Source: Cristatella mucedo (Eukaryota; Bryozoa; Phylactolaemata; Cristatellidae). From it: a stretch of DNA of 64,000 nt. Below are positions 39,678-54,846 of the stretch, one piece after another. The position numbers and the translations under genes are program-made. Positions within the stretch are counted from its first letter, which is position 1; every line of letters begins with the position of its first letter. A model generated the notes under the pieces. That model worked only from the letters and a program-made list of their open reading frames with translations, made no database searches and had not been told where the DNA came from. Location: positions 4,169,501-4,233,500 of the forward strand of contig WPIO01000003.1 of NCBI GenBank assembly GCA_009760855.2. The letters are read 5' to 3'.

Positions 39678-42600
39678 GTAGGTTTTCTATTTGCACGCGT
39701 TCCTTAAACTGGCTGCGCTCGCCTGAGCTCTTCACGGATATGCGTACTTCATCAGAGCTAGATATTTTGCTGCTTGCGCGGTCGGCTTGTCTGCAATGGA
39801 GAAGCGCTAGTGACCTCTAGGCACATGCGAGACTGCTGTTTTGTCCTGCCGCACCAGCAGGGTGTTTCACAACCGTTGTTTGAAACAGGAGCTGTCGAGC
39901 CGCTGCAACCTCTGTGCTGGTTGCCGTGCGAGCTCTATCTGTTAGCCGCTCGTATTTGGTAATCTTTTTTCAGCTCACATTTTTTGTAATAAAAGTTCCT
40001 ATAAGTTGTTTGGCCGCTGCAGGTCTTTTAACCTGTCCATCGCATCTGTAACCGGTCTTATCCCTGCAATTCAAGAAGAGGCTGTTAGGCTAATCATTGG
40101 GAAGGCAACACTAGACCAAGAGAAATTAAGAAAACTTTGTCTGGTATCCCTACTGACTTTCTTATCAAAGACACGAGATAGAGTAGTGGCAGACCAGTGA
40201 AACTCTTTATCAATGCGTCAAACCTAGCACATTAGTCCCAGTCATGTTTTAGAGGTAATCACTCCACAGAGTAAGAACTGTTGCGAGTGCACACAGCCTT
40301 CTCATGAATACAGATTCTTACATTGCTTGATCTTTCGGCAGCGTTTGATACCATTGATAACAGATTCTTGCATCGCTTGATCTTTCGGCAGCATGTGATA
40401 CTATTGATCAACGAGTCCTTGAACGCCTCTCTCAGCACTCTCACTCAGCATCTATCTCAGCACTAACACTGCACTGCAAGAGTTTGTCCTATCTCAGTGA
40501 GAAACTCCAGAGAATTGTTCTCAACGGGCAGCTGTCATCCGAGGAGCCTCTAAATCTAAAGTATAGGGTACCCCCAAGGCTTGGTTCTTGGTCCGTTTGT
40601 CACAGCTTATCTCTTATCCCCTCCTTCTTATAGATGTACACTCAGGTGCAAGGAATCCTCGCATTATGGTCGCCACTGCTGTTGCTGTAAATTAGTTCGA
40701 GTAATAAAAAGGGTATTCTACGATGCCAGGCAAACTATTAAAGTTATGCAAAGCATGCGAAAATATTTATGGACAACCCAAAAGAAACACGTATGCTGTT
40801 GTTGGTGTGTATGCGCTTAGTGTGTGACGTCGTCCTACCACGATTCTTTACGACCCCCAGTGTGCCAAGAATAGAGACTACCAGCTTCTGCACTGTCTCT
40901 GCGACTTTAGCACATTCCACAGAGTCACGTTTTACGGAAAATTCGGCTACTGGTGACATAGACAGCAAAATGTATTTAACCGAAATCAAAAATTGTCTAG
41001 ACTACTTTAAAACAAACAGCTGAACCAAAATTTCAAATTTCACTGTGATGGAGTATTAGCCGAGTTATGGGATTTATAGGGCATAATGCTACACTGAACA
41101 TGAAGCTGTATAAAAGTCACAAGAATGCACCTCAGCAGGCTACAGGCATGTAACTCCCTACAAAGGTTCGGCAAGCTGGGATACAAGTTGCATATGATGC
41201 CGAGATTGGTGAATGTGTAATCTTTAGATACGTTGCATTCAGGTTAGACATGGTTTGCATAACCATTTTTTCCTTTATGTGGAAATTATCAGAACTTCCG
41301 ATCTCATTTCTAACATATTTGTCTTGTAGCAAGTTTGCTTTTGTTTAAAGTTTCTGTTCTTTCTTTCCGGGTGTGTAGCTACACGGTTTTGTTGTTCTGG
41401 TTGCACGGTTGCTACCTTTACAAGTTTTTATCTACCTCTGACCTCATGTTTCAGTGTGCTATTTTGTGACCATCGACATTGCATACCTCTGTTGTCTTGA
41501 TGTTTGCTGGTCTTGTGAGGACACAGCTAAATGCAAAGTACCCCTATCAAGCATTCTGAGATTGAGCAAAAGGTACTCCACCGGCCAGTGGGCCTAGTCG
41601 ATGGATTCTTTGGATGCCTGCTTGCTAGAGTGCAATTCTCGTGCTATGTTCATGGTTCGTCAATTTTGTTTCGTTGCAGGTCCAACAAGGTGTGAGATCC
41701 GCTGCTGCAAGAAATCTGATAGACATACCCTATAATCCTTCAACCAAAAAGAGGGCTACTGAGACGACTCCTTCAATGGGCACTGTCCCTAATTTTGCAA
41801 GTAAATAACCTGGCTGGACATGCAATTTGATCTCAATTCACTCGTAGCCTGTGCCTTTTGCTGAATGTGCTATAGCTTGTTATCGTTGCTTAGTCTTGCA
41901 CCGGAAAAAAATAACTTCCCGTCGGGTTTAATGATAATAATAATACATTTAATATAGCACCCTCAGAGAACTCAATCTCTTTCTAGGCACTTCATATTGT
42001 AAAGGAAGCATGATCGAATGGTTAGTGGTAGCATGCTCGATGAACAAGCATAACATGGTTAGAGGTGACATGCATAGAATCAGCATCAAAATATGGTTAG
42101 TGGCAGTATGCACAGTGTCAGCACGCATAAGCACACCAAGGACGAGTCATATTGACGTTTAGTGCCAGTGCATTCAGCGCCACTGCGCCAGATCTAACCC
42201 GAGTTTCGCTTGATCTCTCGATTAGGATCCACAGCTAAGCTGGTCCATGAATTTGTGACACCCGGCTCGACTTCTGTAACTCATTACTTGCAGGACTTCC
42301 TGCTTGGGAAATAAGATACCCACAGTGAATCCAAAAACTCGGTAGCTAGGCTGGTCAGTCATGGTTGTCGCAGCTGCCACATTACACAAATTCTCATGGA
42401 CCTGCACTAGCTGCCCATCAAGCACCAAGTCAACTTCAAAGAGATGTTACTTACATATAGGCTCCTGCATTTTCTTGCTCCAGTGCTCCTATTTGAGCTA
42501 CTTACTATGTAGGCTTCCCATGGGAGAAAACGTTCTCTAGCGCTTGCCATTTAGCTGTGCGTTTAACCAACCTCAAGTCCATAGGATACCGTGCTTTCAG

Positions 42601-45600
42601 TTTCTATGCTTACAAAGCCTGGTACCGACTGATTTTACGACTTTGCACTGAAAAAGAAGCTATAAACCTGTTCCCTACAGCCTTTGCTTCGTCCTTGGGA
42701 ATGGTTCTTTATGTGTGTATTCATTTTTTAATTGTTAACATTATCACTAATCAGTTGTCGTGCTTTTTCTTCACCATATGACAAGTGTCTAGAAGAGGTT
42801 TAATTCATACAGGGGCTATGCAAATGTTTTGTTATTGATATATGTGGTCAGCCACCTAGCTGTGTTCTTATGTGTATTTTTTTTGTATATATGCAACTGT
42901 AACTGAAATCCAGTTAATTCTTCTCTACAACAATCGTTACTGTTGCTAAATGTTTGCTCGTTATTTTTTAATATTGCTTTTCTATCTTATTTGCATCCTT
43001 TGGATGTAGCCAGTACAGGATACTTTATTATTCAAAAAATATTGGGTGTTATTTAATCGATTTAGGTCATCCTCATTCCAGAAGCACTTGTTAGTACCAC
43101 AGTGTTTATTTGACACGGATTGGGCAGATTTTCATCCATACACAAACCCACACGCATGTCTCTACCAAACTGCCTCTGACCCCCCCCCCCCCCCGATTCC
43201 TGCCTGGCCCTGTGCAGGGGTCCCAGGTTGCTGCCCCACACTCTAGAGGGGGGCATTGGCACCCAGCCCACTCCCTAGCTCCACTACCGATTTAACAACC
43301 TCATTTGTGTAGCATCAGGAGAGCCTTAACGGCTGTCACCACGGCTTGCACTGAGCAATTAAGGAGCCACCCACTGCAGGATGCACACCCATGACCTGGG
43401 TCGTGAAGAGGTGGTCCCAACCAGTGTTTTTTTTTATTGCTTGGTGTATTTACATATGCTTCCCGTGTTTATGTCCTACCTAAAATTGCTGTTGTCTATC
43501 CCAAAGGACCAGACAAATTCAGTAAAATGTAAGAACCGGCTGATTCATTAGCCTCATTTGTGTAGATTCAACAGCCTCATTTGTGTAGCAGCAGAAGGGC
43601 CGTAGAGGCTTTCATCCCATATACAGCAAGCAGGCACTTGTCTGCTGCTGGACTTGAGCCCACGGCCCGGGCTGTGAAGTACTAGTGCCTTACTTATGTC
43701 TATTTTTGCAACTAATAGCACCTAGGCTTCGGCTTGTTCCCTGCAAATATCTGGTTGCACCATGACCAGGGCATAGCTACTAGATAAAATTAGGCTGCCC
43801 GTGGCTGCTGCTGCTGTTAGCCCTCTCTTCAAGCCACCGATTATTGCACCTCCAGGTAATACTGAATCGTCCGTTGTAATGCAGTGGTCATTTTTATATC
43901 ACGGCAATGTGGCTATACCCCACAATCTAAGCATTTATGTTTACATACCTTTAATGTGACAGCCAATATATGCTTATGGTTTTTATAATTTTTGGGTTTA
44001 TTGGTTAATGCAGGTATGAGTACTCAGCCGTGCATGGCATACCTATGTTATTGACTTCTAGGTCTCCCCCTATTCTCATACTAGCCTCTTGTTACCAGGA
44101 ACAGCCTGAGCCGTGATGGCACACTAGGTAAGGCTGTTGCTCTTCACAATCTCGGACCCGAGGTTGAGGATTCGAATCCTGAGGTAGGGGATTCTTTATT
44201 GCCGATGCAAGTGGTGGTGATAGCCTTTAAGGCTCTTCTGCCTCTACACAAAAAGATGCTGTTAAATCAGCAAGAATTTTTAATTTCAGAAGAAAGGGGG
44301 GCAGAAGTAATCAACTTACTGTGTGTCAGCTTTGGATCAGAAATACCATGACAGAAAATCATACGTGTGGTCCCTCACCGGTCTCCCTCAGGCCGGCCAG
44401 CTGTGGCTATATCTGATCAGAACAATCGATACCTGAAATCGCTAGTTCAATGCCAGCACATTTCTCAAGTTTTTCACATTTCTCACATTTCTCGAGTTCT
44501 TACAGCCTAGTCCTTTTACTACTGGAAAAGATAAGTAGTCAGAACTCACTTTCCTTTCTTTTCTTGCTTCTGCCTACCTATCTGAAATACCTAATTATCA
44601 GGCTTCCCATCGTACACCCGATCTTCTGACTCTAGTCGTTTGGCTATCCTCTAACCCACCTCAAATCCTTTAGAGACCATGCCTTCTGCTCTTAATCTTC
44701 GATAGCCAGGAACTAACTACCGACTGAAGTCACGACTTCCCCTGACTTGATGAAATTTAAAAGAAGGTACCCACCCGCAGGTTACTCACAGCAATATCTT
44801 CATCCGTGCGAACCGTCCTTTGTATACTTAGGCATGCTGAAATTATGCACGTTATCACTAACCAATTGACAAGCTTCTGTTTCAGTATATGTAAGGAGCC
44901 TAGAAAGAGATTGTATTATGTACTCCAAGTTTGTATTGCAATGTTTTATTATTGCTTTAGTATTGTTAAGAACACCATTCACGAGGCCTGCCAACCATGG
45001 CGTCTTCTACTGAGTTGCCGATCGCTAGCCATCTCTTGCACGGATGTCTAAGGCGACATGCTGGCAATGGGTCAGGGAACACACACTGTTTACAGAGGGT
45101 GACTGAAATCATGTTCTATGCATAGACGAAAGCAAGTTTTTGACCAGTACTAACAATTAATGAATGTAAATTAGCTGTTGGAGAGAGCTGCTGGGGCGAT
45201 CCAGCCTAATTACCTAATGCCAACTGTTAAGCACAGCATACCTTTAGTACTCACTTGACCTTGATTTGGCTCTTGGGCGGATTTATCTTGGTTTTGTAAA
45301 TGGCCTCGTGGTACAACTAGTCAACAGAAAACCTTTAAAATAAATCGGGCTACCAAGTACCCTGATCCTTCACCCATGAGAATTATAACTGACGAGTGAT
45401 CAACGTCATTAAACCTAATTAAAAACCGCGAGCTTTTCTTAGGCTGTTAACGGATGTATGTCGTGACTTTAATGGACTGCCTTGATCCATCTATGCTTTG
45501 ACTGTGCTTTCTTATGCCAAACATAAGAGAGTATGAGAATAACCCGAGTGGTTGGTGGATCCGATAATCAGCTTGACACGTGTGGTTGTCTGCGCAAGCA

Positions 45601-48600
45601 TCTGTAATCGGCTGCAGTTCCTTTTGGCCGTCTTAGCTAGCTCTGGGTTGTAGCAGTAGCTAGTCTTGGCCAGTATGCAGCCAGCAAGCCACGCTGCATG
45701 ACAGCAGCCTGTTTGCTGTCATTTGGAGGTGAGGAGATTATGGCCAAGGCAACGTTGAAAGATTCTATCGCCAAGGAAAAAACTTGCCAACTTATCTCGA
45801 TTGATGGATCTTTACAATGGGACGACAGCAAGGGCTTATATCTGCTCATCATCAAGTTGACTTGGCTTCAGTTGACCTTTTTAAATCCTGATAGGATTCG
45901 AACTCGGGACTAGAGTTCTTAGATTCTTATTTGAGGCTCATTATATCATATTGGGGCTTTGATGCCATGACAGACATACCCTGCGGGCCTTTGTTTAGGT
46001 GCTCTAAACATTTTATTGCTCTATCGTTTGTTATTATAAAGCTCGTGTTTGGAATGTTTTAGTAGGTTGAAATAATTCAAAATATTCATCTTTCTTCTAA
46101 CTTTATGCATGCACTTACATTGCTTGAGATTTTTAGTCTCATTGGCTAGAGTAGTTTTATCGATTGTTAAGCATGCAAATGCTATGTCTTCCTTTGAAAC
46201 TCTCTTAAAACAACTCTTTCTCATCTAGTGTACTCTTGTTTTGATGTACTAGTGGGAAACAGCGCTATGCTGTTCGTGAGACCCGTTTTCTAGCAACCAA
46301 GTTTGATTTCGTTTGTGCATAGTATGTCTACAATTGTGATCGTTAATGTAGAAAGTCTGTTTTTCAAACAGCATTACAGCCGTCACAGCGGCAGCACTTG
46401 GTTCAGTCAATGTTATCAGCTCTGCGAGACGTGTCGACTCCAATCCGAGATGCCAGCCGAATACCACTTTTCCACACTCGTCCAGAGCAAGATGCCATGC
46501 CTATGCAGCCTAAAGTGAGTAGCAGTCATCATAATTATTTGGACTTGGCCAAAACTATTTGGCCATGTCAGCTTTTAACATCTGGGGCGCAAGGATGTAT
46601 GATCTCGGTTTGCCTGCAATAGCACACATTTGTTGCTCTGTGATCGTTGCAGTGCCTAGAGAATAGCATGTCACCACCGCCGACTGAGCAGAGACCAGCC
46701 CACACCGACCAGACGGCCTGGGTGCCATCGCTGGTACCAGACCCACACCTTTTGCCTTGCCGTCGATTTTTCCACTCGCCATTTACCAAGAGCAAGTGCA
46801 CTGCTGAGGCAAGGATTCTTCCAGTGTTCTTGCAAGGTGTATGCTGATCTTTGACTTCTGTGTTGGCTTCTGTAACATCTGCTGTGGCATCCATTTATAA
46901 ATGCCCATTCATCTGTTGAAGTCTGCGTTGCCCATTTGCTAAGTAGGCATATATGTGTAATCGTCTGTCTTCTAGTATTTTATCCCACGCTTTTGCTCGC
47001 CTTGGCGTGGTGCTTCACTATCGTGTCGTGAAGTCATTTTGATGCCAAGCGAACCCATTTGTAGGAGAACCTATTTCCGTGTAAGTCGTTGGGCAATCTT
47101 CAGGGAGCTAAGGATATCAGATTGTTTAGCCGAGGTCCACTTGTCAATGGTAGCAACAGGGTCAGAGACGCGGGTACGTGATTGCACCACCGCTCGAGAC
47201 CTCGATTTGGCTTCTGTCTTGTGGCAGCTTATTTTAATCCTACTTCGAGGCTTCGTAGATACTGCCTTTGTTTTCCAGCACCTTGTCAGCCTGCTTGTGA
47301 CAAGAGAAGCTTCCGTCCTTCGACCTTGACCGTGACCGACTCCAAGCTGCATCCGTCGTCGGCTCCACTGTCGGCCAGTGCAAGCAGGCAAGAGACTCAC
47401 GAGGGCGGTTTGCTCAACTCCCCTGCTGCCACTGTTCCAGCAGCAGGCAGCTCAAGCAGGGCACATCCTAGGCCGGACGGCCCTCTCGCGTGTCGAATCG
47501 GCTGTGCTGAGGTGACCCTGCTGGATGAGGTAAAACGCTCGGAAAGTGCATCAGACAGTCAAGCTCGCCGAGCTGATCGAGAGAGGCTAACCTCTTAATT
47601 CTGCCACGTTTGCAATGCATTGCCAGACGACTCCACAGATCGGCAGAAAGAGACACCGCTCGGGGGAAGGCAGCCCGAGCGCTCCTTCGAGTGAGCAGCA
47701 AGCCAAGCATCGGCGTGTCCTCTCACCTCCCGGCCGATCGCGCGACTGGATGTGTGACATTTGCCTGGTGCATAACAGCTCTCTGGTCACGAGCTGCTCA
47801 GCGTGCGGCCTCGTTCGACCCGACGCCATCCCTCCCCTGCGCGCAGGTGAGATTGGAGCTACGATTTTTTGTTTACTCTGATGACCTGCTGCTGCTAGCT
47901 GCTCGCGCGCCGTGTGTCTCTGCTTGGAGCCCCCCCCCAAAGGCATAAGGCCCGAGTGGCCACCGTGCTGCAGCCTGCAAGCACCTTCCCGTGCACAGCC
48001 AGTTGCCGGTAGCTTTGTTCATGGACAGCAAAAAGAAAACCGAGAAGTATCGCTGAATAAAGAAGGTAGCCGACCCTTGTAAGAAGCAATGAGTAAGAGC
48101 TTTTGTGCAAAACTAGAATGTCGGCAGTGCAAGACTGCAAGGCTGCATCGTCGTGGAAATTGGTTCAGCTATCTGGTATACACTGGCCAACAGCGCCTTT
48201 GCCTCAAATATTTCAAGCGAAACAAAGGAACAACTAATTTTTCGTCCTGATTGGACACCAACAACGAGCACAGTTTTAGCTGTTTCGGGGAGCTACCAGT
48301 AAGCTGCAGTGGGTATTATTGGTTAGAGTGAGAACTTTGGCTGGTTCCCACTGTCCGATCGACAGCCAACTCAGCTTCTTTATTGAGAGCAATGCCAAGC
48401 TGAATCGATAGGATTTAAAGCCCGATCTAGCGTTTCCTTTTGGAACTAACAAGTTAGTTAAGTCAAGTTGGTTAGTTAAGTTAGTTGTAGAGGCTCGATG
48501 GCATTTCCGTACAGCGTACTGCTAATAATAATAATAATAATAATGCACTTGATAAAGCGCCCTCAGAGAACTCAATCTCTTTCTAGGCGTTTTACATTTG

Positions 48601-51600
48601 CTGCAAAGGGAAATGCAATTGAATGGTGAGTACTATCATGCTTGATAAACAAACAACATGAATAACATGGGTAGGGGTGACATGCACAGGGTCAGCATGC
48701 AACTGTGGTTAGTGGCAGCATGCACAGTGTCAGCTCGCATAAGCACATGAAGGACGAATCACAGGGACCCACTAAATGCTGTCCTAAATAGGTATGTGTT
48801 TTAAGTTCCTTTTAAATGTGGTCAATTCAGGGGATGTTCTGACGCAAGTCGGGAGGGAGTTCCAGGCTTTGGGAGCATACGAACTAAGTGTACGGTCTCC
48901 AAAGGATTTGAGGTGTGTACGAGGTAGTGGTAAACTGTTGGATTTCGAAGAGCGGGTGATGCGATGCTTGGCCTGGTGGGGGAGTAGATCTGAGAGATAG
49001 GCTGGAGCCAAAGAATGAAGTGACCTAAAAGTGAGCGACAAACCAAGGATGCTAAACCAGGATTACAGAACCCAGTCGTGAGAGAAACCGGTAGCTATTA
49101 GACCTTTTAGCTAACCGTTGCTGTAAATATCCTCTAACTTTAGAGTGAAAAATTAGTCACTGGTCGTGCGATAGGTCTTCTGAATGCATTTGCAAAGCAG
49201 ATTGCATCATCAAAGATGACCATGAATCGGCTGTCACTCTTGGTCTTGCTATTTGTATCGCTCGCTATATATAATTAGTTTTTGCTAATGGTTTGGTCAG
49301 CAGGCAATTGGCCAGTTAATAAGGGTTTGTGAGGCATCTAGGAGGAGGAGCTCCTTAACTATTTTTGTGTATGCCAATACAGTTTGTGCTACTTTTTGCT
49401 CACTGTATCACTTTGTTTCTCCTGTGAAGCTAAAGCCGTTTCAGTGTAATGTTTGCTTTGCGATATTGAATATTGATATTATTTTCATAGTTGCTCATTA
49501 GTCATTAAGCAAAGACCCTAGCTGAGAGATTGTGCAGTATATTTTTTTAGAAAAAGTATCAGGCATCTGCATGTCCCGGCTGTTACTGGTCTTATTAGTT
49601 GTTGAACTCCTTAATAATTTAAGGGTTGAAGTCAGATGGGAGAGAGTTGATTAAAACTTTGCCCATCCGTGGTAGTGATATCTGCATTGTGTGTACACAC
49701 GAGCATGCATGTGTGTGTTTGTGTGTTAGCTGACACGGACGAATGCTGTGTGTGTGTGTGTGCGTGCGTGTGTGTGTGTCCTTTCATGCGTATGTATTCT
49801 TGCGAGTGCATGCTTGGCTTCTCTGAGTCAATTTCATTGGCCGAACTCGGCATTTGCTACATATTATGTACACCTGGCAATCCGAGGATCTACTAAAGTG
49901 AGTGTCACCAGAGCATGCATCGGCCGTTATTCCTTACGTGTTCCTTCACATTGCAGTACGTACTTTTATGTCTGTATGTAAGACCACGGAGTTAGGATAA
50001 CTACAGGATCAGTATGCTGGCTAGCTTTCTATAGCGCATTCTTACGCCTCAATGCCTTTTGGTGTGCAATCGATAGCTAACAGCATATGTAACCCAACAA
50101 ATAAAAATTTAGAAGCATGGTGGAATTCAGACCATCGAACACATAAGTAGCATGCATATAAGGAGGAGTAGCAAGTGACGGCACCGAAGGAAGTTCTCGA
50201 ATCAGCCTCTAGAAAAAAAGATGTCTTTACAATCGTGTGGCTGTGCCTTATTTTATAGTACTTGTTGCTAAGCACATTTGCCGTGGGCAACACATATGGC
50301 AGAAAGGCTGATCCCACAGTTTAGCTGCATTCTGTTGACTACCATACGTGCACCGAAGTCGCTCAGGCTTTGATCGTATTGTTGAAAGCTCTCCTTCGTA
50401 ACATCTTTTAGTCTTTCTGACATTATGTAGTTACCGACATAAATGCATACTCGTAGGGCATGGGTGTTCGTTGTTGAGCTTAATGCATGGTCAGGTTTCA
50501 GACCATTTATTCACCATAGGAGGAGAAGATGCAGTTCGATCAGGCTGACGGCAGGCAAAGATGAGAAAGTTGGCAGGGAGAGAACGAATTCTTTGCTACG
50601 ACCAAGACGGATGTAGGGTCGTAACATGACGTGGGGTCAGACGTGACTGATTTGTAGTTTGACAGCAAGCATACCGTCTTGCAAGCTCAGCAAGGCTGAC
50701 ACAGCAGCCTGGCAGGCAAACAGATTAGGCGCAGAAGCCCCTACATAGTTTGACCTGCCTCCTGCAAAAGCACCAAAACATCATTCTTTTACCCACTCAA
50801 GTTGGCTGCATAAATTATGAAGGCTACTTTTTTATGAAAGAATTTCAGTTGCTATTTGTAGTTTCGATTGTAGGCAGGTGTCGGCCAAGTGCGCTCATGG
50901 GGTTTACTTTTTTTAGGTGGAGGTGTGTTGTTGCGACTGTCAACTAGTGCTGTTAAGTTTGGTTGCTGTCCTGGTTGGCGACCACTTGGCTCTTGCATGT
51001 TATTATTAGATTGCTTGCTTATTAGATGTGAGTCTTGTAAGGAGATCCTCGGTAAGAGGGTTTTGTTTGCTGCTGGAGGAGCTAACACAGCCTCTCATTG
51101 ACTACCTGTATGCATGTATCTATTTATTCATTGTATATATAGGCTTTTATGATGTAGATATGTGTAGAACATGAAAATAGTAATATGCTTAATAATAATA
51201 TGACATTTTTATAGCACCCTAGGAGATCTAAATCTCCTTCCAGGCACTCTACATATGCTGGAAAGGAAGCATCCAATTAGTGGCTATTGATAACATACAG
51301 TGTCTGAACGTGAGTTTTTGTTTCTTTTTAAATTTCCTCAAGTCAAGGATATCTTGACATTAGTCGGGAGTGAGCTCCAGGCTTTGGGAGTGTGCAAACT
51401 GAATGCACTCTCTCAAAAGGATTCGAAGCTGGTTAAAGCCACAGCTACACCACTTGAGTATGAAGAGCGTGTGGTACGAGTCGAAGCCTGATTAGTAAGT
51501 ATTTTGAATAAGTAGGTCGGAGCAAGGCAATGAAGGGACCTACACTAGAGTGGCAGAGCCACTGAGAAACAGAAAAGTCGATAGCTGCTTGATTGGGAAC

Positions 51601-54600
51601 CAGTGCAGGTCTGTGATAAGTGGTGTGGTGTGTGGCTATTTGTGACTTCACGACGTACAAGCCTAGTTGCAAAGTTTGGAACTAACTTTTTAAAGCGTCT
51701 TGTTGCCTAGGCCAGAGGACCTTTGAGTGAAGTCAGCAGTGCATGAACCAGCTTAGCTGTGATATCTTTGTCTGAGCAGGCCCAATTTTTGCAGTGGTAC
51801 GAAGCTGAAAGTAGCTAAGATTGACTGTGGAACTGATGTATTTATCTTGTGAAATAAAGTTATTTTGGAATGAAACAAACTACTCAGATTGTGTGTAGGC
51901 CCTGCAAGAGATATGCTGGCCTAGCCCATTTGAGGGTTATATTATTCAATTTCTGACTAGTACTAAGTTTGCCAGCAACCACTAAAGTCACCGAATGCCA
52001 TTAGGCTTTGAGTGCACTGCTTAGCAAGTAGTAATTTTGGCTTTGTGGAGTTACAGGCAGAGATGGTATACATGCACACACACTTGATCCCACTATGTAT
52101 ACCGTGTATGAGTTGCTAATATAATGGTTCGCCTATCGAGATAGCAAAAGCATAACGTTGTTTGACGGAGATAAACAAGACAAGAAATAGCAAAATTAGA
52201 TAACAAGGCTTGTTTGCTTTTGAATCGAACTGCCGATCCCAGTCTTTTGAAAGGTAAGATTCATCAAGCGACGACAGTGACCCTCACCGAGTTCACCCCA
52301 ACTTGTTTTATGGCGTGTTTGCATCCACTCAGCAATACCACAGCCTCAAGGTGGTTGTTCCAGTTTTTTTGCTTGCTCCTATTGAGATATTTAGGGAGTA
52401 ACTGGGCAGTAGTATTCTTTTAGTGTCTCCGCCCCTTCTTGTGTGTTATGTGATACTGTATAAAGACTGCAGCTGTGAGGGTTTCTTCGAAGGTTACTTG
52501 CGATTTTTCAGAGTTGAAGTCGGATGGAAGCGAATTGATTAAACTTCGCCAGTCTATGGCAGCTTCACTATGGTCGAATTCCTCCGCTCGTCCTACTGCC
52601 GGCTCCAGCTTGGATGCCTTGCCCGGCTCCAGAGTTAACAGCAAAGCGCTCACCGATGCGGTTCAAGTAATGGATAGCGGCAGTGCTTTGCTTGGGCAGG
52701 TGTCGAACCCTGTCGCCCCCGGTGCCGCAGCTAGACCTACACTGCTAAGTGAGGTGCCCTCCGCCACCGAGTTTGCACCGCCAAGCATCGGCCACAAAGC
52801 ACCTGCAGCGCTGCAGCAGCTGCCCGATAGTACTCCAGCAGCAGCAGCAGCAAGTGGCTTGAATTTCACGAGCGGACCACCCAAGAGAATCCTGTTCAAG
52901 TTCGGAGACGATGCTAACCAGGCCTCCACTACTGCATCCGAAGGTAAGCTGAGTGTAGTGTCATCGAATTGTGCTTGGCTGTCTGCTTCAATTTGTATCC
53001 CGTGGGATGCAGTTCAACTTTTCTCTTCGTGCCATTAAATGGACTAGCCAAATGTGGCTCTTATGGACTAGCGACTGCTGCTCAATCAAGATCGCACTAG
53101 CAAGTGAATGCACATGATTGGGTAAATGGCTGCACTTTTGTATATTTGTGCATGCACACATTGCATACACGTGTAAACATGCCCAGAACACGTTAAGACG
53201 GCGCATGCATAGTGGCACAAATTAAGAAACAGTCTGGTCGTGACTTTTTAGGGGAGGCACACTGCATTAACTTTGTGAGGTTTGCGTAACAAAATCCACC
53301 AGTACTGTCAGTATGTGGTACAAAAACTCACTAAAACGCTTACTTAACCTCTGGCTTTTCGAAATCACAGGGGGAGGGAGATACATGCGCAAAGTGCTGT
53401 GCAGCTAGATCGATTTTTCTTTGCTCAAACAGAGCTTTTTTCTTAACCACAATATAATGCAAATGCTTAAAGCTCTTGGAGCACTCTTCAGCTGTATCTA
53501 AGCCATTTGTGCTCTCTAGCACTGCATTCTGCTTTAGCAGAGTAGCTGCGTTCCACCTTGTGAGAGAATGGCCCGGTTCAAGATGCTCAGCATGGCTTAC
53601 CAGTCACTCCTAAAGTTGGCGATATATGTTGAATACGGCTGGATTTTTTATTGTCAGGTTCTTACAACGTGAGCTTTCCTGTCTCTCAGAACGGCACAAG
53701 CCTAGTAAGGGCACATCCATTTTGGTTCTTTGCTGGGCTGACTTTCCAGCGGCTACTCAAAAGTAAAAAATCCGGCTGCTATTCAAAAGTAAAAAATGTA
53801 ATTAGAATAGGCTGGCTGATTCGGTAGCCTCGTTTATGTAGTTTCAGAAAAGCCTTGCGTGCTACCAAAGAACCCACAATCTCGGCCATAAGGCAAGTCC
53901 AACTTGACCGTACACATATATATTTATTTACATTTATATATATAATACAAACTTACCATGCACATATATATGCATACATACATACGTACATGCATATACC
54001 ACCGGGATCAAGTTGGAAATGATAGTCCAAATAAAGCTGGACGTGTAAAAACAGCTAGTGATTAAAAGGCCATGTCGAGTACATGTCCGGCACAGTCCTT
54101 TGGGATCAGTCCAGGGAATGCCAAAGCCCCCTTCTCTTTATCCATGTTTGTTTCGTGTGATTTAGCATGTGGCAGAAGCTAAAGACCAACGTAGAAAGAA
54201 GGATGCCAGATTCCATTCCATTGACATAACGGTTTTGTAAGTACTGACAGCTCTTTTGTTAGTTTGACAGCATAGTGGCTGGTTGCCAATCTAATCAATG
54301 AAAAAAATGTTGCCTGCCTGCATGTTGTCTTTTTTCCATTAGCCGAATACAGTTTTTTGGGCAGGCCGTGTGCTTAACTGTGCGGGATTTTCCGCTATCG
54401 TCGTATATATTTGGTAATTGACCTTCTTGATTGACCTCTACTACACAGCTTGGCTATGATTGCTCAAAAGATTCACATTGTCAAAGGGGATAGCTGGCTG
54501 TTATTAACATTGTCGTAGGGGATAGCTGACGGTTCGACAACTTGCATATTTGTTATTGAATTGTAGTTTGCCATTACAATTTGTTTGCCCCTTTCTTCTC

Positions 54601-54794
54601 GTCCCTCTTTTTCTATTCCCCTCTCTTCTTCTGCTCTTTCTTTGTCTGTCTATCTCCTTCATTTGCTTTCCCTCCACTCACCTGTTCTTTCTTCCTCCCT
54701 CTCTTTCTGCCCCTCTCTCCTTTTCATAATCTAGCATGCCGAACTCTCGTGCGGCAAATTTTCCGGTTAGCACGCACACACACAGACACACACA

Positions 54795-54846
<52 letters not shown>

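Larger units (their letters stand above)
39678..41679 (+). other. NUP153-like intron 1
   Basis: 2,002 bp. It holds a LINE reverse-transcriptase fragment (40040-40640) and an unclassified repeat copy (41020-41335). Confidence 0.75.
41801..46371 (+). other. NUP153-like intron 2
   Basis: 4,571 bp. It contains LINE fragments (41930-42155 minus, 42228-42840 plus, 44540-44955 plus), three SINEs (43288-43410, 43538-43692, 44105-44272) and a C16 run near 43179-43194. The 45.0-46.3 kb part is unassigned. Confidence 0.75.
47847..52511 (+). other. NUP153-like intron 6
   Basis: 4,665 bp. LINE copies at 48520-49045 and 51190-51990 and a short GT-rich tract (49702-49779). I looked for further W-x-C-x2-C finger exons and saw none. 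Confidence 0.7.

Noticed and set aside
45880-45965. Another tRNA-like B box on the minus strand (GAGTTCGAATCC)
   Set aside because: No matching A box or SINE body could be aligned, so it was not called.
47610-47948. Basic 112-codon frame over the zinc-finger exon
   Set aside because: Out of frame with the perfect RanBP2-type finger and the flanking exons.
51001-51060. CESCK-like segment as a second zinc finger
   Set aside because: It lacks the Trp, Asn and second Cys pair spacing of a RanBP2-type finger and has no splice sites in phase.
52663-52929. Minus-strand Ala/Gly-rich frame
   Set aside because: Antisense of NUP153-like exon 7.
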